From: an uncultured Acidimicrobiales bacterium
GTDB taxonomy: Bacteria; Actinomycetota; Acidimicrobiia; Acidimicrobiales; CADCTF01
NCBI GenBank assembly: GCA_902805655.1
Contig: CADCTF010000126.1
Span: 1 to 46,127 of the forward strand
Reading direction: 5' to 3'
DNA: 46,127 nt
The notes beneath the pieces are model-generated. The model did not search any database, had not been told where the DNA came from, and saw nothing but the letters and a program-made list of their open reading frames with translations. The translations under genes were made by a program, and so were the position numbers. Positions 1-7,795 of this stretch are shown here, in pieces. The stretch's first letter is position 1, and each line of letters opens with the position of its first letter.

Positions 1-1124
1 TCGTCGAGCACGGGTTCTCCTTCGTGGCCGTCGAGGGCGACTGGCCGGACTGCTTCGCCATCAACCAGTGGGTGAAGGGTCGGGGTGACCAGCACCTGTC
101 GGCGCGAGAGGTCGTGTCGCGGTTCGACCGCTGGCCCGCCTGGATGTGGGCCAACGAGGAGGTGGCGTCGTTCGTCGACTGGCTGCGGGAGCACAACCGG
201 TCGGCCGGCGCCGACGTCGGCTTCTACGGCATCGACGTGTACTCGCTGTGGGACTCCTTGCACGGCGTGATGGACTACGTGCGAGAGCACCAACCCGACG
301 CCTTGGAGGCGGCGGTGCAGGCGTGCCGCTGCTTCGAGCCGGCCCGCGAGGACCCACAGCGCTACGCATGGCGCACTCGGATGGTGCCGACCTCCTGCGA
401 GACGGAGGTGGTCGAGCTGCTCACCGCTGTGCACCGGGGACCGCGGCAGGTGGCCGACGACGACCCGGAGGCGGCGCTCGACGCCCGGCAGAACGCGGAG
501 GTGCTGGTGGGCGCGGAGCGGTACTACCGGACGATGGCGGGTGCCGACGGTGAGTCCTGGAACGTCCGGGACGAGCACATGGTCGACACGCTGGATCGCC
601 TCGTCGAGCACCACGGTCCCGATGCGCGGGTGGTCGTCTGGGAGCACAACACCCACATCGGCGACGCCCGTGCCACCGACATGGCCGACGCCGGGATGTG
701 GAACGTGGGGCAGCTGGTGCGGGAACGGCACGGCGAGGGCTCCGTGGTGCTCGTCGGGTTCGGCGCCCACCGGGGACGCGTGGTCGCCGCCCGTTCCTGG
801 GGCGCGACGCCCGAGCGGATGGCCATGCCGCCGGCGCATCCCGGGACTCATGAGGCGCTGCTGCACGACGCCCTCGGCGAGCCATCGCTCGTCGTCTTCG
901 GCGACGACCGATCGACGCCATGGCTGTCGGCGCGCCGTGGCCACCGCGCCATCGGCGTCGTCTACGACCCTCGAGGCGACCGCTGGGGGAACTGGGTGCC
1001 GACGGTGATGGGCGGCCGCTACGACGCGTTCTGCTGGTTCGAGGACACCGAGGCGCTGTCGGCGATGACACCGGCGGCGACGCGCCGGGACGCCGAGCTG
1101 GACACCTTTCCCTGGAGTGCGTGA
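1..1124 (+). CDS. Erythromycin esterase family protein (5' end outside window)
   Basis: The frame is open from base 3 at the left edge, and conserved sequence (GFSFVAVEGDWPD) runs through the first in-window GTG at 24, so the true start lies upstream of the window. The family includes EreA/EreB macrolide esterases and many uncharacterised relatives often found beside phosphoribosyltransferases. Family hallmarks seen are GFYGIDVYSLWDS near base 220, a YYRTM segment followed by NVRDEHM near 525-575, and VVVWEHNTHIGDARATDM near 625-680, which carries a conserved His-rich element. The C-terminus ends normally (WFEDTEALS...). About 374 residues are present, so most of the domain is here. The substrate cannot be deduced; resistance function should not be assumed because most chromosomal members are not macrolide esterases. 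Confidence 0.88.
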   Translation, partial: VEHGFSFVAVEGDWPDCFAINQWVKGRGDQHLSAREVVSRFDRWPAWMWANEEVASFVDWLREHNRSAGADVGFYGIDVYSLWDSLHGVMDYVREHQPDALEAAVQACRCFEPAREDPQRYAWRTRMVPTSCETEVVELLTAVHRGPRQVADDDPEAALDARQNAEVLVGAERYYRTMAGADGESWNVRDEHMVDTLDRLVEHHGPDARVVVWEHNTHIGDARATDMADAGMWNVGQLVRERHGEGSVVLVGFGAHRGRVVAARSWGATPERMAMPPAHPGTHEALLHDALGEPSLVVFGDDRSTPWLSARRGHRAIGVVYDPRGDRWGNWVPTVMGGRYDAFCWFEDTEALSAMTPAATRRDAELDTFPWSA

Positions 1125-1194
1125 CCGGTCCGCAGGACCGCACCTCGTCGTCCCCCGGAGCGCCCAGGAGATCGCAGGTGACCGGCGCGGACGC

Positions 1195-1572
1195 TCAGCG
1201 GCCGTACGCCTGCGCGTTACCGATGACGATGGCCGCCTGCGCCGCGAAGGCGATGCCGAGCGTCTCGTCCTCGTCGTCGAAGCCCCGCTCGGTACGGGAG
1301 TAGAAGTTCAGCGCCCCGACGGTCTCGCGGCCGGCGACCACGGGGACCGACAACGTGCTGAGGACGCCGTGGACCTGGCACGCCTCGGAGAACGGTGGCC
1401 AGCGGTTGTCCTCCGGCGTGGACGGGATGGCGCAGATGACACCGTCCCTCCCTGAAGGTGGCCATGTCGTGCGGGCCGATCCACGGGAGAGTCGTCGAGC
1501 GGTCCCTGTGCGGTCAAGGACGGGCGAGCGTTGCCGTTCGTGGACGGTAACACCGGAAACGGCCTTTTCCAC
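1195..1572 (-). pseudogene. GAF-domain fragment, probably a truncated or frameshifted sensor
   Basis: The last 75 or so residues read as the C-terminal half of a GAF domain of the kind found in actinobacterial GAF-ANTAR regulators: DNRWPPFSEACQVHGVLSTL, then SVPVVAGRETVGALNFYSR, then FDDEDETLGIAFAAQAAI. The frame stops right after the GAF helix (AYGR), so no ANTAR or other output domain follows. The N-terminal 50 residues do not look like GAF sequence, and an adjacent minus frame contains REGRCHLR, reminiscent of the EGPCL motif that normally precedes this region, so a frameshift near 1420-1470 is likely. It lies just downstream of the SpoIIE phosphatase on the same strand. It could also be a real short single-domain protein; I favour a decaying gene. 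Confidence 0.45.
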
Positions 1573-1612
1573 CCGGGCGTTCGCCCCGGTGACGCCTTGG
1601 CATTGGGAGCTG

Positions 1613-2839
1613 TTACGAGGGTGTTTCGCCTACGGGTTCCGCAACCGGAGGTCCGTCCCAGACCAGCAACAGCAGGGTGGCGTCGTCCTGCAGCATGCCT
1701 TCCTGGTGGTCGAGCACCGCATGCCCGAGCAAACGCACCGTCTCAGCCGGTGTCTGGTTGGCCAACGCAGCCCGCTCGAGCAGGTCGGCCAAGCGCCGCC
1801 GCCCGAACTCCTCGCCCTCGGTGGACCTTGCCTCCACGACGCCGTCGGTGAAGAACAGCACGAGGTCACCCGGCTCGAGGTCCGTCTCAGTCACTTGCAC
1901 ATCCGTGAAGCCGTGCGTTCCGGCCAGGCCGAGTGGCAGGCACACCTCGGAGACGAGGTCCGTCCGCCGGCCGTTTCGGATCACCATCGGTGCAGGGTGC
2001 CCGGCGTTGAGCCAGCTGAGTCGGCCTTTGGACAGACTCAGCGTCGCCAGCTGCGCTGTCGCGAACTTGTCGTCACCGAACTCGGTGGCCACGAGCGAGT
2101 CCATCATCCAGTAGGTCGCCACGGCGTCGAGGTTCCGTCGGCGACCGTGGCGGTAAGCCCCCACGGCCAGATCGGCGATTCGGGCCGCCTCCAGGCCGTG
2201 CCCCAGGGCATCGAGGATGGCTACGTGAGCGGCGTCCCCATTCACCGCGTAGTCGAAGGTGTCGCCGGCAACGTCGTAGGCGGGTTCGAGCACCCCTGAG
2301 ATCGTCAGGTTTCGCCCCTTGAAGGTCAGTGGCGGCAGTGTCGACCACCGCATCTCCGCAGCCACGCTCAACGTCCGGGTTCGCTTGGTCTTCGCCACCA
2401 CATCGCCGTACTGCGCCTTGTTGGCGATGATCTCCGCAGTCAGGTTCACCAATGCCGACACCTCGGCAAGGCGTGCTTCGCCGACGTCGCCCGTGATCAA
2501 CAGCCCGATCACTCCAAGGCGTTCGGCGCTGTCCAGCAGCGGCAGCCAGACCCTCGTGCGCGGCGCCGAAGCGGGACCCTCCTCTGCCACAGGAGCGACG
2601 ATCACCTCTTCCGTGCGGTACGCACGGCCGGCAACGGTGCCGTCCACCGACAGTCGCTCACCCGTCGTGTCCCCGAAGGGCACGAGCACCCGCTGCTCCA
2701 GATCGACCAGGTAGATCACCACATCCACCGCCCCCAGCCGGGTCGCTTGTTCGGTGATCAGCGCGGGGATGTCATCGGGATGGAGACTGCTACTGGCCAA
2801 CGCCAGGGCAGTCAGCGGCCAAGGCGCGGGTTCGTTCAT
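1613..2839 (-). CDS. GAF-SpoIIE (PP2C-type) serine phosphatase
   Basis: A 408-residue protein. Residues 1-160 form a divergent GAF-like sensor, and residues 180-400 a SpoIIE/PP2C phosphatase domain. Metal-binding motifs are visible in order: YDVAGDTFDYAV, DALGHG, FFTDGVVEA and the C-terminal QDDATLLLL. Such phosphatases dephosphorylate anti-anti-sigma (STAS) proteins in partner-switching cascades or act as general Ser/Thr phosphatases. No STAS or RsbW-like gene is in the window, so the target is unknown. I chose ATG 2839 over the in-frame start at 2875 because it overlaps the stop of the upstream small gene as ATGA, a normal coupling arrangement. A close paralogue lies at 13199-14419, with the same layout and nearly the same motifs. 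Confidence 0.9.
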   Translation of the reverse strand: MNEPAPWPLTALALASSSLHPDDIPALITEQATRLGAVDVVIYLVDLEQRVLVPFGDTTGERLSVDGTVAGRAYRTEEVIVAPVAEEGPASAPRTRVWLPLLDSAERLGVIGLLITGDVGEARLAEVSALVNLTAEIIANKAQYGDVVAKTKRTRTLSVAAEMRWSTLPPLTFKGRNLTISGVLEPAYDVAGDTFDYAVNGDAAHVAILDALGHGLEAARIADLAVGAYRHGRRRNLDAVATYWMMDSLVATEFGDDKFATAQLATLSLSKGRLSWLNAGHPAPMVIRNGRRTDLVSEVCLPLGLAGTHGFTDVQVTETDLEPGDLVLFFTDGVVEARSTEGEEFGRRRLADLLERAALANQTPAETVRLLGHAVLDHQEGMLQDDATLLLLVWDGPPVAEPVGETPS

Positions 2840-3096
2840 CGGCGAACAGACGTCCTCAGCGCCGAAGGGCGGCACGGGTCAGTAGCAACGACTCGCGCGC
2901 CTCGTCCGCCTCTTCTCCGATGTCGCCGGTGGGCCACGGCCTGCACGAGCCGTGCCCTGTTGGAGCCGGCCAGGAGGCGACGAATCGACGGGCCGAGCGC
3001 GTGGTCGAGGCTGACGAGCACCCTGGCCAGCACAACGGCCGTGATCACCGCTCCGGCGGGGACCATCCACAGGCTCGTCTGGAGCCACTCACTCAC
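2836..3096 (-). CDS. Small single-pass membrane protein coupled to the phosphatase
   Basis: An 86-residue frame. Residues 1-32 (MSEWLQTSLWMVPAGAVITA onward) form a convincing N-terminal membrane helix, followed by an Arg-rich tail. Its TGA stop overlaps the ATG of the SpoIIE phosphatase (ATGA at 2839-2836), which argues that it is translated and that the phosphatase is translationally coupled to it. The N-terminus loosely recalls the start of DUF2254-type membrane proteins, so a truncated remnant of a longer protein is an alternative. The Arg-rich C-terminal half is compositionally poor and might reflect frame loss. If real, it could anchor or sense for the phosphatase, but that is inference. 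Confidence 0.5.
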   Translation of the reverse strand: MSEWLQTSLWMVPAGAVITAVVLARVLVSLDHALGPSIRRLLAGSNRARLVQAVAHRRHRRRGGRGARVVATDPCRPSALRTSVRR

Positions 3097-3359
3097 ACGG
3101 AACCTCGGACCTCAGTGTTCATGACCGGCACATCGGACGCCCTACCCCGCGCGGGCCGCGCTCCGATGACCAGTTCGGGCGGCCCGGACCTACTGGTGCG
3201 AGATGTGAGAAGACGTTCGGGTAGCACGAGACGACGGTCACGACCGCGCCGCTCCAGTGAGCCACTAACCGGAGTTCGCTCCTCGGGGAGCGTCGTCGAG
3301 CAGAGCCAGCGCGATGCCGACGACCAAGCGGACGCAGCCATCGCCACCGGCACATCCTC

Positions 3360-3482
3360 ATGAGCGACGTGTGCACCGCCGAACAGGCCGAGCGCCTACT
3401 CCGGGGAGCAGCCGCCGAGGACGAGCAGACCGTGCTGCAGGTCGCCAGGCGGCTCATCGACCAGCACCGGTACAGCGGCTGA
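3360..3482 (+). CDS. Possible 40-residue small protein
   Basis: An ATG-initiated frame of 40 codons ending in TGA at 3480-3482. The sequence (MSDVCTAEQAERLLRG, then a helix-prone acidic and Arg stretch ending in HRYSG) has balanced, helix-compatible composition, unlike the Arg/Pro-rich shadow frames around it. No clear Shine-Dalgarno sequence precedes it and no family is recognised. It may instead be the tail of a lost gene. Confidence 0.25.
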   Translation: MSDVCTAEQAERLLRGAAAEDEQTVLQVARRLIDQHRYSG

Positions 3483-3747
3483 GCCGCCGCTCTTGACATG
3501 CGGATCGAAAAGGCGGGTCTCGCATCCCCGAGCGCCACAGCGTGAGGTCCGGCCGACCCTGGGAGCATCTCGCGGTTGCAAGAAAGACCAGAGAGACGGC
3601 TGCGACCCCGATGTCACCCATCACCCATGTGTTCCCGCTGGAAACGTTCAGCGAGACGATGCTCGCACCGAGGTGACCGTTCACCTTTCCGCCCTTGCCA
3701 GAGACGATCAACGCCACGGCCTCGCCCTCGATGGTGCCCTCGGTCAT
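3454..3747 (-). CDS. Doubtful 97-residue reading frame
   Basis: The first 60 residues (MTEGTIEGEAVALIVSGKGG onward, with a hydrophobic stretch around GDIGVAAVSLVFLATA) look protein-like, while the last 35 are Arg/Ser/Cys-rich and look like read-through. It overlaps the 40-residue candidate on the other strand. No family is recognised. It is recorded because this stretch is otherwise empty and the N-terminal part has the better composition of the options here. Confidence 0.22.
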   Translation of the reverse strand: MTEGTIEGEAVALIVSGKGGKVNGHLGASIVSLNVSSGNTWVMGDIGVAAVSLVFLATARCSQGRPDLTLWRSGMRDPPFRSACQERRLSRCTGAGR

Positions 3748-3789
3748 GCGCGTCCGTAGGACGGCTTAGGTCACCCTCACCGGAAGGGG

Positions 3790-3915
3790 ACGCTCCCTGT
3801 CTCGCCGCTGCCGGCTACGGCACCTCGAAGAATCGGTCGGGGGTCGCCACCGATCGATGACGGCCAGGTGACCGTCGGCGACGAGCACGATGCAGGCGCG
3901 CCGGCGGCGAAGCTC
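3790..3915 (-). pseudogene. Remnant of a second Nudix-like N-terminus
   Basis: Immediately after the end of the first Nudix domain the same frame reads RRRACIVLVADGHLAVIDRWR, which resembles the opening strands of another Nudix domain. A neighbouring frame then gives TPDRFFEVP, followed by a stop, and a third frame gives GSGETG. These pieces would follow one another in a Nudix N-terminus (…RFF.VPGG...GE...) if two single-base shifts were corrected; the first coincides with a run of five C on the minus strand near 3846. No Nudix box can be read intact. This is an inference from short matches. Confidence 0.3.
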
Positions 3916-3918
3916 GCC

Positions 3919-4405
3919 ACTCCATCTGGTGCCCTCCCACGCCTCCCGGTCGTCCTCGACGACCAGGACCTGGTCGGGCGGCGCGCTGCCCTCCACGTGG
4001 CCGGCCAGGTGCTCGGCGACGGCCCGTGGCCACACGGGGAGGTGCTGGAGGTCGGAGACGGCCACCCACTTCGCCGCGAAGCCGAGCGCCGGGTCGAGCT
4101 CGACCAGCTCGGTCCGGTCACTGCGCCAAGGGTGAGATCTGGCCGTCCATCAGGAAGTAGCGATGCTCGTAGCCGGCGGTGAAGACGTTGATCAGCTCCC
4201 GGTGGACGCGGGCGGATATGCCGGTCTCCTCCAACAGCTCACGCTCGGCCGCCTCGACGAAGGTCTCCCCAGGCTCGACGCCCCCGCCGGGAAAGTGGTA
4301 CCAGCGGTACGGGTTGGCGGCGTCGTGGTGGTTCTGGCCCATCACCAGCACGCGGTCGCCGCTGACGACGATGGCTCCGGCGCGCTGCCGTCGTGCGATG
4401 CCCAC
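3919..4405 (-). pseudogene. Nudix hydrolase interrupted by a frameshift
   Basis: GTG 4405 opens a frame reading GIARRQRAGAIVVSGDRVLV and then a complete Nudix box, GX5EX7REUXEEXGU, as GGVEPGETFVEAAERELL followed by EETGI. The frame stops at 4118 after FLMDGQISPLAQ. One base over, a second frame carries the missing C-terminal half: HPWRSDRTELVELDPALGF, then AAKWVAVSDLQHLPVWPRAV and AEHLAGHVE, typical of the end of a Nudix fold. One indel around 4120-4130 restores a normal protein of about 150-160 residues. The stop of the PPOX-family gene is 9 bases upstream on the same strand, so they probably share a transcript. The break could be a true pseudogene or a sequencing error; substrate unknown. 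Confidence 0.72.
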
Positions 4406-4414
4406 TGATGCGAT

Positions 4415-4975
4415 CTATGAAGCGCCTGCGGGAGGGAGCGCCGGCAGGCCGTCGATGCTGACTGCGTTCCTCTCGCTCTGATACTCGGTGATGCCGTCCG
4501 GGCCCTTGGTCTCGGCCCAGTGGACGAGCTGGTTCCGGTCGGCGTCGTAGGACATGAGCGGCACGCCGTACCCGCACGAGTCCGTGAGCCGGTCGATGTC
4601 GACGACGATGATCGACCGGGCCCCTGGCTTCTCCGTGAAGCAGGGTGCGAGGGTCGGGAACTCCAGGTCGGCCGGCAGCACCACCCGGCCGCGACCCTGC
4701 AGCCGCACGATGCGGGGCGGCCCCTGGAACGCGCAGAACATGACCGTGATCCGGCCGTTCTCGCGCAGGTGGGCGATGGTCTCGGCGCCGCTGCCGGTGA
4801 GGTCGAGGTACGCCACCGACGTCGGGCCCAGGACGGCGAAGGTGCCTGCCAGGCCCTTGGGCGAGACGTTGACGTGGCCGTCCACACCCAGTGGCGCAGT
4901 GGCGACGAAGAACATCTGCTGGGCTTCCAGGAAGCCTCGGAGCCGGTCGTCGATGCCGTCGTAGCTGCGTCCCAT
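4415..4975 (-). CDS. Pyridoxamine 5'-phosphate oxidase-family flavin-binding protein
   Basis: A 186-residue protein of the PPOX/FMN-binding split-barrel family. The N-terminal helix (FLEAQQMFFVATAPLGVDGH) leads into VNVSPKGL, the strand pair FAVLGPTSVAYLDLTGSGAE and ENGRITVMFCAFQGPPRIVR, the usual flavin-binding core. The C-terminal half contains DSCGYGVPLMSYDADR, as in a subgroup of actinobacterial and proteobacterial PPOX proteins. ATG 4975 is preferred to upstream in-frame codons because the latter add a basic, non-conserved extension. The divergent gene starts only 25 bases away, leaving little leader sequence. Members reduce varied substrates with FMN or F420; which applies here cannot be read. 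Confidence 0.85.
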   Translation of the reverse strand: MGRSYDGIDDRLRGFLEAQQMFFVATAPLGVDGHVNVSPKGLAGTFAVLGPTSVAYLDLTGSGAETIAHLRENGRITVMFCAFQGPPRIVRLQGRGRVVLPADLEFPTLAPCFTEKPGARSIIVVDIDRLTDSCGYGVPLMSYDADRNQLVHWAETKGPDGITEYQSERNAVSIDGLPALPPAGAS

Positions 4976-5000
4976 GCGCCGATGGTAGAACCGACGCATC

Positions 5001-5714
5001 GTGCGCAGCGCCGAGCATCCCCACCCGCCGGGCGCCGATCGCCGGTGGTCGGAGTGGTGGCACTTCGACTTCGCCGCCCCCGACGGCTCCGTCGGCGGCT
5101 TCCTCCGCCTCACGCTGCTGCCTCATGACCACGTCTCCTGGTACTGGGCGTACGTGGCCGGCGAGGCTCGGCCCCTTGTAGCCGTGCGCCACCACGACGT
5201 GGAGCTTCCCCGCACCTCGGAGCTGGTGGTGCGCGCCGACGGGCTCTGGGCGTCGGTGCACTGCGAGACGCCGGACGAGCACTGGTCGATGGGGCTCGAG
5301 GCCTTCGGTGTGGCGTACGACGACCCCTACGAGGCATGGGGCGCCGAGCGCGGCGAGAGGACTCCATTGGGTTGGGACCTGGAGTTCGAGGCCGCCGGGC
5401 CGCCGTCCTCCGTCTCGGACACCTCGTACGCGCAGGACGGCGAGATGTTCGGCGAGCTGCTCGTCGGTCGCGAGCGGATCGCCTTCAGCGGCGACGCTCG
5501 GCGTACACACGGCTGGGGCACGGTCGACTGGTGGGCCGATGCGGGGAGCGGGTCCGGCGTCGAAGAAGTGGCGGAGCGGGGAGCGGGGGCCGTGCTGGCG
5601 GTGGCGCCTGTGCGGGTGGAAGCGGCTGACGGCCGGGTCACCGGGCTCCTTCGTGAGCTGCGCCGAACCGAGGTAGGTGTGGCTTGGACCGAGCGCATCG
5701 CCCATACCCGCTGA
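5001..5714 (+). CDS. Uncharacterised protein, possibly hydroxyneurosporene synthase/AttH-like
   Basis: A 237-residue protein starting at GTG 5001. It is rich in Trp and in beta-strand-like segments: SEWWHFDFAAPDGSVGGFLR, HDHVSWYWAYVAGE, and RRTHGWGTVDWWAD near the C-terminus. The WWHFDF-like opening and spaced Trp residues recall lipocalin-like proteins of the CrtC/AttH superfamily, which bind or modify hydrophobic molecules, but the match is weak and no catalytic residue can be assigned. It is divergent from the PPOX gene with a 25-base gap, so its mRNA is probably leaderless or short-leadered. Confidence 0.7.
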   Translation: MRSAEHPHPPGADRRWSEWWHFDFAAPDGSVGGFLRLTLLPHDHVSWYWAYVAGEARPLVAVRHHDVELPRTSELVVRADGLWASVHCETPDEHWSMGLEAFGVAYDDPYEAWGAERGERTPLGWDLEFEAAGPPSSVSDTSYAQDGEMFGELLVGRERIAFSGDARRTHGWGTVDWWADAGSGSGVEEVAERGAGAVLAVAPVRVEAADGRVTGLLRELRRTEVGVAWTERIAHTR

Positions 5715-5743
5715 GGGCCGGGTCCGGCCGGCGGCGATGCCGC

Positions 5744-7006
5744 TCAGCCGGCCGTCGGGTTCGTCACCCGGCCCAGGAAGAGGACGGCGCCACTCGCCAC
5801 GTCACGGATGGCGAAGAGAAAAGGCCGGTCGACCACGAGCGCCGCGCCGGACGGCGCACTGGTGATGTTGACCACTGCGCCCGTGGCCGCCGCCGCCTCG
5901 GTGCCTTCCTCGTCGACGGCCACGAAGACCTCGTGGAAGACCTCCGAGACGGTCAGTCGCGCCGCGGTGGACATGCGCGAGAGGTCGGCCTGGTCGGAGA
6001 GCGCGAGCGGCATGCCGAGGGCAGCCAGGTGCTGTCCGAGGGGTAGCTGAGACCGGAACGTGAACTTCGGAAGCTGCAGCCGAGCCAGCGGAGCGCGCAC
6101 CCCGCCGGTGATGCCGGCCAGCGTCGGGCCGTCGAGCCCGGCCTCGAAGGAGGTCAGGTCGTCCGGGACGATGACGACCATCGACAGCTCCCGGCCGAGG
6201 TAGGGAACCTCCGCCGCCTTCCATCCGGACCCTTCCCCGAAGGTTCCCTTGGTGGCGACCATGCTCGGCGCCGGCACCTGGCCTCCCGAGCCGGTCCGGA
6301 ACGGCTTTGGGCCGACGGATTGCAGGGCCTCCGTCCACGCCGCCTTGAAGTACAAGGCGTTCGTCAGCACCAGGCGGGTGTCGGTGCTGAGGGCGCCGTC
6401 GGGGATGAGGTTCGGGATCCGGCCGAAGGTGCGGTCGGAGGCCCAGTCGTTGATCGAGATCCGAGCGCCAGCAGCGTCGCGCTCGTAGTCCACCACCCGC
6501 ATCCCGGCGCCGTAGTGGCGTGCCAGATCGCGCAGGAACGGGTCCTCGAAGGTGAACCCCTCCTGACCCCAGATGGCATTGGCGGGAGCGAGGGCCACGT
6601 CACCCTTCCGGTCGCCGTTCGCCCGAGGTCCGGCGCGGCTCGACAGGGCCTGGTCGAGCGCGTTCAGCGAGCGGTCGAGCTCCTCGCCCGGGCTGGCTTG
6701 CAGCACGGTGTCCATCTCGGCGCGGGTCGCGCCCGCAGCACCCAAGCGGACCATCGCGAGGACCATCTCGACGCTGTAGGGAGACAGGGCGAAGTTCCCC
6801 AGCTCTGCCGCCACCCGCCGGTAGAGGCCGGCGCCGAGCGCGGCAACGCTGTCCGCCGCCGCTCCCGTGCTGGCGGCCGGGGCTTCCCTCGCAACGTCGC
6901 TTCGGGACTCACCCGCCTCAGCTGCCTTCACCGCTCCGGTGGGCCCGCATGCGGCGAGAGCCGCGGCGCACAGCAGTGCGAGACCCATGGGCCGACGGTT
7001 CCACAT
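5744..7006 (-). CDS. Serpin, predicted lipoprotein
   Basis: A 420-residue serine-protease inhibitor of the serpin family. The N-terminus is a lipoprotein signal with lipobox LAAC (Cys20), so the protein should be anchored outside the cytoplasmic membrane. Family landmarks are NFALSPYSVEMVLAM (69-83), NDWASDRTFGRIPNLI (186-201), LTNALYFKAAW (214-224) and the serpin signature DRPFLFAIRD (393-402). The hinge EEGTEAAAATG (366-376) has the small-residue pattern of inhibitory serpins; by spacing to antithrombin-type serpins, P1-P1' falls at Thr382-Ser383. ATG 7006 has an AGGAGAGGA ribosome site nine bases upstream. It sits 81 bases downstream of sdhB on the same strand with no obvious functional link. 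Target protease unknown. Confidence 0.93.
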   Translation of the reverse strand: MWNRRPMGLALLCAAALAACGPTGAVKAAEAGESRSDVAREAPAASTGAAADSVAALGAGLYRRVAAELGNFALSPYSVEMVLAMVRLGAAGATRAEMDTVLQASPGEELDRSLNALDQALSSRAGPRANGDRKGDVALAPANAIWGQEGFTFEDPFLRDLARHYGAGMRVVDYERDAAGARISINDWASDRTFGRIPNLIPDGALSTDTRLVLTNALYFKAAWTEALQSVGPKPFRTGSGGQVPAPSMVATKGTFGEGSGWKAAEVPYLGRELSMVVIVPDDLTSFEAGLDGPTLAGITGGVRAPLARLQLPKFTFRSQLPLGQHLAALGMPLALSDQADLSRMSTAARLTVSEVFHEVFVAVDEEGTEAAAATGAVVNITSAPSGAALVVDRPFLFAIRDVASGAVLFLGRVTNPTAG

Positions 7007-7087
7007 GGCTTCCGTCCTCTCCTCAGCACTGCAGGTTTGGACGAAGCAGGCTGCCGCCGCAGTTCCCCGCGGCGGCAGCAGCGATGC

Positions 7088-7794
<707 letters not shown>

Positions 7795-7795
<1 letters not shown>

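Larger units (their letters stand above)
3097..3765. other. Gene-poor stretch without a convincing coding region
   Basis: Nearly 670 bases where no frame on either strand shows a recognisable domain. Only two weak candidates occur, listed separately at 3360-3482 and 3454-3747. Local composition is more mixed than the flanking genes, with runs of lower GC around 3590-3720. I see no tRNA, long inverted repeat or transposase fragment. Flanked by a GAF remnant on one side and broken Nudix genes on the other, this looks like decaying intergenic sequence. Confidence 0.4.

Noticed and set aside
3097-3765. Possible tRNA, small RNA or mobile-element remnant in the gene-poor stretch
   Set aside because: No cloverleaf, terminal inverted repeat or transposase sequence is visible.
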